From the NCBI RefSeq assembly GCF_003150835.1, contig NZ_CP029479.1, positions 2,455,501 through 2,519,500 of the forward strand: a stretch of 64,000 nt of DNA, given 5' to 3'. Position numbers and translations under genes: made by a program. Under the pieces are notes generated by a model. It was not told the DNA's origin. It searched no databases and saw nothing but the letters and a program-made list of their open reading frames with translations. Positions 57,604 through 64,000 of the stretch are shown piece by piece (the stretch's first letter is position 1; every line of letters starts with the position of its first letter). This DNA comes from Phenylobacterium parvum (lineage in GTDB: Bacteria; Pseudomonadota; Alphaproteobacteria; Caulobacterales; Caulobacteraceae).

Positions 57604-58404
57604 ATGGACCGACGACTCGCCCTGGTGACCGGCGCCTCCGCCGGGATCGGCGCCGCCCTGGCCCGGACCCTGGCGGCCCGCGGCTACGACCTGGCCCTGA
57701 CCGCACGGAGGCGGGAGCGGCTGGAGACCCTGGCCGACGAGGTCCGGCTTCGCTTTGGTGTGGAGGCCCTGGTCGTCCCCGAGGACCTGGCCGAACCCGC
57801 CGCCCCCGCCCGGCTGCTCGCCGCCGTGGAGGCCGCTGGCCGCGACGTGGACGTGCTGGTGAACAATGCCGGTTACGGCCTGCCGGGGGTCTTCGCCGAG
57901 ACCGGCTGGCAGGAGCAGGCCGACTTCCTCCAGGTCCTGCTGCACGCACCGACCGAGCTGGTCCACCGGACGCTGCCCGGCATGACCGAGCGGCGCTTCG
58001 GCCGCATCCTGAACGTCGCCTCCCTGGCCGGCCTCCTGCCCGGCGCCCGGGGACACACCCTCTACGCCGCGACCAAGGCCTACCTTGTGCGCTTCTCGCA
58101 GAGCCTGCACCTGGAGACCCGCTCCCAGGGCGTGCATGTCAGCGCCCTCTGCCCGGGCTTCACCTGGTCCGAATTCCACGACGTCAACGGGACCCGGGAC
58201 CTGACCCGCAAGGCGACGCCGGACTGGCTGTGGATGGGGGCCGACGAGGTGGCCGAGGCCGGGGTCGAGGCCCTGGAGGCCAACCGGCCGGTCTGCGTGC
58301 CCGGGGCCCCCAACAAGGCCATCGCGGCCCTGGGCCGACTGATCCCCGAGGACTGGGCCCTGGCCCTGATGGAGTCCCAGGGCGGGCGCCTGCGCAAACC
58401 CTGA
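57604..58404 (+). CDS. Short-chain dehydrogenase/reductase
   Basis: A 266-aa classical SDR. It has the cofactor motif LALVTGASAGIGAALARTLA, NNAGYG near residue 89, catalytic Ser in RILNVASLAGLLPGAR near 140, and the YxxxK site in LYAATKAYLVRFSQSL near 156. The pattern (LVTGASAGIG, ARRRERLE) suggests NADP(H). The C-terminal part resembles the YqjQ/SadH type of SDR. Substrate unknown. ATG 57604 follows GGAGACGGC. Confidence 0.88.
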   Translation: MDRRLALVTGASAGIGAALARTLAARGYDLALTARRRERLETLADEVRLRFGVEALVVPEDLAEPAAPARLLAAVEAAGRDVDVLVNNAGYGLPGVFAETGWQEQADFLQVLLHAPTELVHRTLPGMTERRFGRILNVASLAGLLPGARGHTLYAATKAYLVRFSQSLHLETRSQGVHVSALCPGFTWSEFHDVNGTRDLTRKATPDWLWMGADEVAEAGVEALEANRPVCVPGAPNKAIAALGRLIPEDWALALMESQGGRLRKP

Positions 58405-58410
58405 CCCGGT

Positions 58411-59106
58411 TCAGGACTTGTAGGGCTGGGACGCCTCTTCGAGGATCAGGCCGTGGGTCGAGTCGGCAATGCCTGACAGGATGAACTGCACCGCCATGGC
58501 GCAGAGGATCAGGCCCAGCACCCGCACGACGATGGCCAGGCCGATCCGGCCGAGCAGGCGCGAGATGATCGGCGTCGCCCAGAAGGACAGCATGGTCGAG
58601 AGGGCCACCAGGGCGATGACCCCCACCCCGGTCACGACGCCGACCATGCCGTAGTCCCGCGCCTCGCTGGCGTAGATGATGACCGTGGAGATCGCTCCCG
58701 GCCCGATCAGCAGGGGCATGGCGAAGGGCACGATCATGGACTCGAAGCGCCGGCGCGCCTGGGCGGTGCGACCGCCTGCGGCCACGCCCTCTTCGTCGGT
58801 GCTCGCCTGCAGGGACGCCGTGAAGTCGTTCCGGGTCATGTCCAGGCCCAGCAGCAGCAAGAGGATGCCGCCGGCGATCCGGAAGGCCGGGAGGGAAATG
58901 CCGAAGAAGGCCAGGAGGCTGAGGCCGGTGAAGTAGAAGAAGATCAGGAAGCCCAGGACGAACAGCGACACGAAGACGGCGATCAGCCGGGCGGTGCTGT
59001 TCTTCAGGCCGCTGGTCGCCGCCGCGAACAGGGGCACGTTGCCCACCGGATCGATCAGGGCGAACAGGGCGATGAAGAAGTTGACGGCGAAAATGTCGGG
59101 GATCAT
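58411..59106 (-). CDS. MarC family integral membrane protein
   Basis: A 231-aa protein of the MarC/UPF0056 family with six membrane segments. The conserved motifs are present: ALIDPVGNVPLFAAATSGL near residue 15-33, LLLLGLDMTRNDFTA near 82, and IVPFAMPLLIGPGAISTVII near 120-140. The family function is unresolved; the old multidrug-resistance link has not held. It is convergent with the SDR and divergent from pyrF. Confidence 0.9.
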   Translation of the reverse strand: MIPDIFAVNFFIALFALIDPVGNVPLFAAATSGLKNSTARLIAVFVSLFVLGFLIFFYFTGLSLLAFFGISLPAFRIAGGILLLLLGLDMTRNDFTASLQASTDEEGVAAGGRTAQARRRFESMIVPFAMPLLIGPGAISTVIIYASEARDYGMVGVVTGVGVIALVALSTMLSFWATPIISRLLGRIGLAIVVRVLGLILCAMAVQFILSGIADSTHGLILEEASQPYKS

Positions 59107-59157
59107 GGGAGGCTCTTACCCCAATTCCCCGTTCCCGCCGACCCCGGAGAGCCCAGG

Positions 59158-59874
59158 ATGATGATGCCCGCCGCCGATCCCCGCCTGATCGTCCCCCTGG
59201 ACCAGCCCGGCCTGACCGAGGCCCGGGCGCTCGTGGCGCAACTGGGCGACCGGGTCAGTTTCTACAAGGTAGGCCTGGAACTCTTCGCCCGGGGCGGAAT
59301 GGGGCTGGCCCGCGAGCTGAAGGGGCAGGGCAAGCAGGTCTTCCTGGACTGGAAGCTGCACGACATCGGCGCGACCGTGGAGCGGGCGGCGGCGGCCCTG
59401 TCGGACTCCGGCTGCGACCTCCTGACGGTCCACGCCGAGCCCCAGGTCATGGCGGCGGCGGTCCGCGGCGTGGGCCAGTCGAGCCTGAAGGTCCTGGCGG
59501 TCACCGTCCTGACCAGCCTGTCCGACGCCGACCTCAAGGAGATCGGCTACGCCTCCGGCGCCCGCAGCCTGGTCGAGCGCCGTATCCACCAGGCCCTGGC
59601 CGCCGGCTGCGCCGGGGTGGTCGCCAGCCCGCAGGAGGCCGAGCTGGCGCGGAAGATCGGCGGCAAGGACTTCCTGGTGGTGACGCCCGGCGTCCGGCCC
59701 GAGTGGTCGGCGAAGAACGACCAGGTCCGGGCCGCAACGCCCGCCGAGGCCCTGCGCGCCGGCGCCTCGCACCTGGTGTGCGGCCGGCCGATCTCGGCCG
59801 CCAACGACCCGGCGGATGCCGCTGCAAAGGTCATCGCCGAGATGGCGGCCGTTCCGGCCCCGCCAGCGGCCTGA
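59158..59874 (+). CDS. pyrF: Orotidine 5'-phosphate decarboxylase
   Basis: Decarboxylates OMP to UMP in pyrimidine synthesis. The 238-aa TIM barrel has RLIVPLDQPG with the first conserved Asp, YKVGLELFARGG near residue 37, the catalytic Lys-Asp tetrad in FLDWKLHDIGATVERAAAAL near residue 63, and VVTPGVRPEWS near 178. The start has three ATG codons in a row; any may be used. It is followed by a repeat element. Confidence 0.94.
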   Translation: MMMPAADPRLIVPLDQPGLTEARALVAQLGDRVSFYKVGLELFARGGMGLARELKGQGKQVFLDWKLHDIGATVERAAAALSDSGCDLLTVHAEPQVMAAAVRGVGQSSLKVLAVTVLTSLSDADLKEIGYASGARSLVERRIHQALAAGCAGVVASPQEAELARKIGGKDFLVVTPGVRPEWSAKNDQVRAATPAEALRAGASHLVCGRPISAANDPADAAAKVIAEMAAVPAPPAA

Positions 59875-59904
59875 CTGCCATCAGGGAGCCGCTGACCCGC
59901 CGTT

Positions 59905-60011
59905 GACCCCCTCACCCGGCTTCGCCGGGAGCTCCCCCTGGGGGGAGCAATTTGCTCAGGCATTCCTCCCCATCAGGGGGAGGTGGACCGCGAAGCGGGC
60001 CGGAGGGGGTC
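59905..60011. repeat. Intergenic GACCCCCTC-type repeat, copy C1 (complete)
   Basis: Complete 107-bp copy running from GACCCCCTCACCCGGCTTCG to GCCGGAGGGGGTC, with perfect 9-bp terminal inverted repeats. It lies between the convergent pyrF and DUF1674 genes, in the same orientation as B1 and B2, and probably doubles as a terminator for both. Confidence 0.8.
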
Positions 60012-60022
60012 TGCCGGGCCGC

Positions 60023-60232
60023 CTAGAAGTCGACGGCGATTCCCTTGCGCTCCCAGTCGCCGAAGCGGGTGGGCTCCAGGCCGGCGGGGCCGCCCTGCTC
60101 GGCGAGGCGTTCGGCCTCGGCGGCTTCGGCGGCCTTGCGGGCGGCGGCCTCTTCGAGGGCGCGGCGGGCGGCGGGGCTCAGGGCCTTGCCGGGGGCGGCG
60201 TTGGGCGGGGCTTCGTCTTCCATGACCTTCAT
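60023..60232 (-). CDS. DUF1674 / SDHAF4-like small protein
   Basis: A 69-aa protein with an Ala/Glu-rich helical N-terminal half (LEEAAARKAAEAAEAERLAE) and the conserved C-terminal signature PTRFGDWERKGIAVDF of the DUF1674/SDHAF4 family. In eukaryotes SDHAF4 binds the flavinated succinate dehydrogenase subunit during assembly; the bacterial role is inferred. It is divergent from rsmB. Confidence 0.86.
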   Translation of the reverse strand: MKVMEDEAPPNAAPGKALSPAARRALEEAAARKAAEAAEAERLAEQGGPAGLEPTRFGDWERKGIAVDF

Positions 60233-60295
60233 CTAGGCGTCCGCGCAGGCAAACGCCAGTTGCCCTTAAGGCCGGAACCGGGCACGGGGCTTTGC

Positions 60296-61645
60296 GTGAC
60301 CGAGACCCCGACACCCCGCCGGCTTCCCACCGGACTTCCCGCCCGCCGCGCCGCCCTGGACCTGCTGGCCGCCGCCCTGTCCCGCCGCGCGGGCCTGGAG
60401 GACGATCAGGCCGCCGCCGGGCTGGCCGGACTGGAGCCCCGCGACCGGGCCTTCGCCCGGATCCTGGCCCTGACGGCCCTGCGACGGCTGGGTCCCCTGG
60501 ACCGGGCCCTTGAGGCGCGGATCCCCCGTCCGCCGCCGGAGGTGGTGCGCCACATCCTGAGGCTGGGGGCGGTGCAGGCCCTGGTCCTGGGCGCCCCGCC
60601 GCACGCCGCGGTGAGCGCCAGCGTGGACCTCGCCGAGTCCCTGCCCGCGGCGCGCCGGTTCAAGGGCCTGGTCAACGCCGTGCTGCGGGGCCTGCTGCGG
60701 GAGCCGCCGAACCTGTCCGACCCCGAGGCCCTGGCGCCCGGCTGGCTGCTGGCCCGCTGGAGCGCCGCCTGGGGCCGCACCACCGCCCTGGAGATCGCCG
60801 CCGTGATCGCCGGCGAGCCCGACACCGACCTGACCTTCCGGGGTGAACCCGGCCCCCTGGCGGAGGCCCTGGAACTGGTCCCCGTCGCCGCCGATACCTG
60901 GCGCACCCCCAGGCGCGGCGAGGTGGCCGGCTGGGAGGGTTTCGAGGCCGGCCGCTGGTGGGTGCAGGACGCCAGCGCGGCGGTCCCGGCGCGCCTCCTG
61001 AGGCCCAGGCCCGGCCTGTCCGTCCTGGACATGTGCGCCGCCCCAGGGGGCAAGACCCTGCAGCTGGCGGCGGGCGGCGCGGAGGTCACGGCCCTGGACC
61101 GATCCCCGGCCCGCCTGCGCAAGGTGCGGGAAAACCTGGAGCGGACCGGCCTGGCGGCCGAGATCGTCGCCGCGGACGCCGCCGCCTGGGAGGACGCCCG
61201 GGACTTCGAGGCCGTCCTCCTGGATGCGCCCTGCAGCGCCACGGGGACCTTCCGCCGGAACCCCGACGTCCTGTGGGCCGTGAAGCCCGGCGACATCGCC
61301 GCCCTCGCCGCCACCCAGGCCCGGCTGATGGACGCCGCCGCCCGGCGGGTCCGGACCGGCGGCCGGCTGGTCTACTGCGTCTGCTCGCTGGAGCCCGAGG
61401 AAGGCGAGGGGCAGGTGGCGGGATTCCTGAAGCGGCACGCCGACTTCGCCCTGGATCCGATCGCCCCCGGAGAGGGCGGCGCGCCGGCCGAGAGCCGGCT
61501 GGAGGACGGGACGCTCCGCATCCTGCCGACCCATCGCCCCGGGGGAACGGACGGCTTCTTCATCGCCCGGTTCGCCCGCCGGCTGAACCGCCGCGCCCGC
61601 CGGGACTTGGCGCAGGCGGCGGGGGCCGCTAAGTCCGAAGCATGA
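60296..61645 (+). CDS. rsmB: 16S rRNA (cytosine(967)-C5)-methyltransferase
   Basis: Methylates C967 of 16S rRNA using SAM. The 449-aa protein has an N-terminal NusB-like domain (about 15-150) and a C-terminal Rossmann domain with SVLDMCAAPGGKTLQLAAGG near residue 243, AVLLDAPCSATGTFRRNPDV near 307 (the release Cys) and VYCVCSLEPEEGE near 360 (the catalytic Cys). The start is taken as GTG 60296; the frame runs upstream through the repeat element but that part is not RsmB-like. rpe overlaps its end in ATGA. Confidence 0.92.
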   Translation: MTETPTPRRLPTGLPARRAALDLLAAALSRRAGLEDDQAAAGLAGLEPRDRAFARILALTALRRLGPLDRALEARIPRPPPEVVRHILRLGAVQALVLGAPPHAAVSASVDLAESLPAARRFKGLVNAVLRGLLREPPNLSDPEALAPGWLLARWSAAWGRTTALEIAAVIAGEPDTDLTFRGEPGPLAEALELVPVAADTWRTPRRGEVAGWEGFEAGRWWVQDASAAVPARLLRPRPGLSVLDMCAAPGGKTLQLAAGGAEVTALDRSPARLRKVRENLERTGLAAEIVAADAAAWEDARDFEAVLLDAPCSATGTFRRNPDVLWAVKPGDIAALAATQARLMDAAARRVRTGGRLVYCVCSLEPEEGEGQVAGFLKRHADFALDPIAPGEGGAPAESRLEDGTLRILPTHRPGGTDGFFIARFARRLNRRARRDLAQAAGAAKSEA

Positions 61646-62301
61646 GCCCGCGCCCGATCATCGCCCCCTCGCTCCTCGCCGCCGACTTCGCCCGGCTGGG
61701 CGAGGAGGTCCGCGCCGTCCAGGCCGCCGGCGCCGACTGGCTGCACATCGACGTGATGGACGGCCATTTCGTGCCGAACATCACCCTTGGCCCGGACATC
61801 GTCCGGGCCCTGAAGCCGCACGCGACCGTCCCCATGGACGTGCACCTGATGATCGCCCCGGTGGACCCCTACCTGGAGGCCTTCGTCGAGGCGGGCGCCG
61901 ACATCGTCAGCGTCCATCCGGAGAGCGGGCCGCACCTGAACCGGACCCTGAAGCGCATCCGCCAGCTGGGCGCCCGGGCCGGGGTGGTCTTCAACCCCTC
62001 GACCTCGCCCTCGGTGATCGAGTGGATGATGGACGAGGTGGACCTGATCCTCGTCATGTCCATCAACCCGGGCTTTGGCGGCCAGACCTTCATGCATTCC
62101 CAGCTGGCCAAGATCGAGGCCCTGAGGCGGATGATCGACGCCAGCGGACGGGACATCGTGCTGGAGGTTGACGGCGGCGTGACCGCCGACACCGCCCGGC
62201 TGTGCGTGGACGCCGGCGCCACCGCCCTGGTGGCCGGAACCGCGGTCTTCCGGGGCGGGCCCGACGCCTACGCCGCCAATATCGCCGCCCTTCGCGGCTG
62301 A
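61642..62301 (+). CDS. rpe: Ribulose-phosphate 3-epimerase
   Basis: Interconverts ribulose 5-phosphate and xylulose 5-phosphate in the pentose phosphate pathway. The 219-aa TIM barrel has [18 protein letters not shown] at the start, the metal-binding [18 protein letters not shown] near residue 36, MDVHLMI near 68, [14 protein letters not shown] near 139 and [10 protein letters not shown] near 176. The start overlaps the rsmB stop in ATGA. purH and its riboswitch follow on the same strand. Confidence 0.96.
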   Translation: MSPRPIIAPSLLAADFARLGEEVRAVQAAGADWLHIDVMDGHFVPNITLGPDIVRALKPHATVPMDVHLMIAPVDPYLEAFVEAGADIVSVHPESGPHLNRTLKRIRQLGARAGVVFNPSTSPSVIEWMMDEVDLILVMSINPGFGGQTFMHSQLAKIEALRRMIDASGRDIVLEVDGGVTADTARLCVDAGATALVAGTAVFRGGPDAYAANIAALRG

Positions 62302-62352
62302 CGGCGAAGCCGGCGGGCGGTTTCCGGGAATCGCCGGAAGCGCTAGAAGGTT

Positions 62353-62432
62353 CGTGTCCTGCGTGACTGGCGAAACAGGTGGTCCACCACCGGGGAGCGC
62401 ACGGACGTCAATGCGCCGCTCGCCTGGGCCGA
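62353..62432 (+). promoter_or_regulatory. ZTP (ZMP/pfl) riboswitch controlling purH
   Basis: The two conserved parts of the pfl RNA are present: GCGTGACTGGCG...GGTGGTCCACCACCGGGGAG (62371-62396) and, after a short linker, GCCGCTCGCCTGGGC (62415-62429). TGCG at 62370 pairs with CGCA at 62398, and GGTGG pairs with CCACC. ZTP and ZMP accumulate when 10-formyl-tetrahydrofolate is short, so binding would raise purH expression. TTCCG (62435-62439) can pair with CGGAG (62448-62452), which holds the purH Shine-Dalgarno, suggesting control of translation. Confidence 0.9.
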
Positions 62433-62458
62433 CCTTCCGAACCGCCACGGAGAGCGCG

Positions 62459-64000
62459 ATGCCTGCCGCCCCTGACTTCCCGCCTGCGCCTGATCGCGTT
62501 CCCGTCCGCCGCGCCCTGATCTCGGTCTCGGACAAGACCGGCCTGGTCGAGGCCGCCCGGGCCCTGGCCGAAGGGGGCGTCGAGCTTGTGTCGACGGGCG
62601 GCACCCGGGCGGCCATCGCCGCTGCAGGGCTGGCCGTGAAGGACGTCTCGGACCTGACCGGCTTTCCGGAAATGATGGACGGGCGGGTCAAGACCCTGCA
62701 CCCGGTGGTGCACGGCGGGCTCCTGGGCGTGCGCGACGCCCCGGCCCACGCCGCCGCCATGGCCGAGCACGGGATCGGCGGGATCGACCTCGTCTACGTC
62801 AACCTCTACCCCTTCGAGAAGACGGTGGCGGCCGGGGGCGACTTCGCGAGCGCCATCGAGAACATCGACATCGGCGGGCCGGCCATGATCCGGTCTGCCG
62901 CCAAGAACCATGGGTATGTGGCGGTCTGCACCGAGGTGGAGGATCTCCAGGCGGTCCTGGCCGAGCTGGCGGCGGGGGGGACGACGAGCCTGGCCCTGCG
63001 CAAGACCCTGGCGGCCCGGGCCTATGCCCGCACGGCGGCCTACGATGCAGCCATCTCGACCTGGTTCGCCAGCCAGCTGGGCGAGGCCGCCCCGAAGCGC
63101 CGCTCCCTGTCGGGCCGCCTGGCCCAGACCCTCCGCTACGGCGAGAACCCGCACCAGGCCGCCGCCTTCTATGTGGAGGAGGCCCCGCGGACCGGGGTGG
63201 CCACCGCCCGCCAGGTTCAGGGCAAGGCCCTGAGCTACAACAACATCGCCGATACCGACGCGGCCATCGAGCTGGTGGCGGAGTTCGACCCCCAGGCCTC
63301 CGCGGCGGTGGCGATCATCAAGCACGCCAATCCCTGCGGCGTGGCCCTGGGCGCGGACCTGAAGACCGCCTACGCCCGGGCGCTGCAGTGCGACCCGGTC
63401 TCGGCCTTCGGTGGGATCGTGGCTGTGAACCGCCGCCTGGACGCGGCGGCGGCCAGGGAGATCATCAAGATCTTCACCGAGGTGGTTGTGGCCCCCGAGG
63501 CCGACGAGGACGCCATCGCCCTGTTCGCCAAGAAGAAGGACCTGCGCCTGCTGCTGACTGGCGGCATGCCCGACCCCCTGGCCCCCGGCGACCTCTTCAA
63601 GCAGGTGGCGGGCGGCTTCCTGGTCCAGGGCCGCGACACCTCTCGCCTGACAGCCGCCGACCTGAAGATCGTCACCCGCCGCCAGCCGACCCCGCAGGAG
63701 GTGCAGGACATGCTCTTCGCCTTCACCGTGGCCAAGCACGTCAAGTCCAACGCCATTGTCTTCGCCCGGGACGGCCAGACGGCCGGGATCGGGGCCGGCC
63801 AGATGAACCGGCGCGACTCCGCCCGGATCGCGGCCCTTCGCGCCGGCGAGGCGGCCGAGCAGGCGGGCCTGCCGGAGAGCCTGGCCAAGGGATCGGCCTG
63901 CGCCTCCGAAGCCTTCTTCCCCTTTGCCGACGGCCTGATCCAGGCGGCGGATGCCGGGGCCACGGCGATCATCCAGCCCGGCGGCTCGATCCGCGACGAA
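62459..64000 (+). CDS. purH: Bifunctional AICAR formyltransferase/IMP cyclohydrolase, 3' end outside window
   Basis: Catalyses the last two steps of IMP synthesis. The visible 514 codons hold the N-terminal IMP cyclohydrolase domain ([43 protein letters not shown]) and the C-terminal AICAR transformylase domain, with [13 protein letters not shown] near residue 225 and the catalytic Lys-His in [18 protein letters not shown] near residue 285; [13 protein letters not shown] follows. The frame is still open at base 64000; about 15 residues seem missing. Its substrate AICAR phosphate (ZMP) is a ligand of the riboswitch upstream. Confidence 0.96.
   Translation, partial: MPAAPDFPPAPDRVPVRRALISVSDKTGLVEAARALAEGGVELVSTGGTRAAIAAAGLAVKDVSDLTGFPEMMDGRVKTLHPVVHGGLLGVRDAPAHAAAMAEHGIGGIDLVYVNLYPFEKTVAAGGDFASAIENIDIGGPAMIRSAAKNHGYVAVCTEVEDLQAVLAELAAGGTTSLALRKTLAARAYARTAAYDAAISTWFASQLGEAAPKRRSLSGRLAQTLRYGENPHQAAAFYVEEAPRTGVATARQVQGKALSYNNIADTDAAIELVAEFDPQASAAVAIIKHANPCGVALGADLKTAYARALQCDPVSAFGGIVAVNRRLDAAAAREIIKIFTEVVVAPEADEDAIALFAKKKDLRLLLTGGMPDPLAPGDLFKQVAGGFLVQGRDTSRLTAADLKIVTRRQPTPQEVQDMLFAFTVAKHVKSNAIVFARDGQTAGIGAGQMNRRDSARIAALRAGEAAEQAGLPESLAKGSACASEAFFPFADGLIQAADAGATAIIQPGGSIRDE

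Overview
The window is 64 kb of very GC-rich (roughly 70%) bacterial chromosome from an alphaproteobacterium, most likely a Caulobacteraceae member of the Phenylobacterium/Caulobacter type. The reasons are the core gene order (SRP RNA-dnaX-recR; rpmH-rnpA-yidC-engB; argB-HAD phosphatase-dapD-dapE against truA-fmt-def; phaR-phaAB), the alphaproteobacterial form of DnaX, the IscU-like scaffold next to yidD, and frequent ATGA, GTGA and TGATG start/stop overlaps. No rRNA, tRNA, CRISPR array, prophage or intact insertion sequence was seen.

Layout. 0-9.2 kb: a membrane-linked cytochrome c (cut by the window edge), kdsB-pheA, nudC, the small SRP RNA, dnaX, a DUF4153 membrane protein on the opposite strand, recR and rmuC. 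9.2-15.1 kb: def-fmt-truA facing a lysine/arginine biosynthesis run (dapE, dapD, a HAD pyrimidine-nucleotidase-like gene, argB). 15.1-21.1 kb: a secreted amidohydrolase and an acyl-CoA dehydrogenase sit beside the conserved engB-yidC-rnpA-rpmH run. 21.1-34.6 kb: accessory metabolism (a TetR-hydrolase-quinone oxidoreductase operon, an M28 peptidase, a PLP dehydratase plus VOC protein, a LytTR membrane regulator with a divergent hydrolase, and a CYP153-like P450 with a TetR regulator) mixed with purA, rpoH and rluD. 34.7-41.6 kb: phoD, then a compositionally lighter patch with a frameshifted hydrolase and a HigBA-type toxin-antitoxin pair, then modE and a TonB-dependent receptor. 41.6-51.8 kb: hisI, folE, cysS, an SRPBCC protein, an IscU-like scaffold, yidD, thrS and glycosyltransferases. 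51.8-64 kb: a polyhydroxyalkanoate regulatory/synthesis cluster (phaR, phaA, phaB), gloB, methyltransferase, SDR, MarC, pyrF, an SDHAF4-like small protein, rsmB, rpe, and a ZTP riboswitch ahead of purH (cut by the right edge).

The most interesting regulatory unit is the TonB-dependent receptor-modE operon. A perfect 10-5-10 inverted repeat of the ModE-box type lies across its promoter, spanning the -10 element and the spacer. This suggests an outer-membrane uptake route for molybdate, tungstate or a metal-chelate, repressed by Mo-ModE. Other points of interest are six copies (in three places) of a roughly 105-bp intergenic element with 9-bp terminal inverted repeats, the ZTP riboswitch, several perfect palindromes placed like operators, a 22-codon membrane-peptide ORF with a perfect Shine-Dalgarno, and the -1 frameshift in a homopolymer of an alpha/beta hydrolase.

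Gene calls rest on reading the translated proteins and their motifs; no database search was run. Start codons were chosen from family length, visible ribosome-binding sites and overlaps with neighbours.
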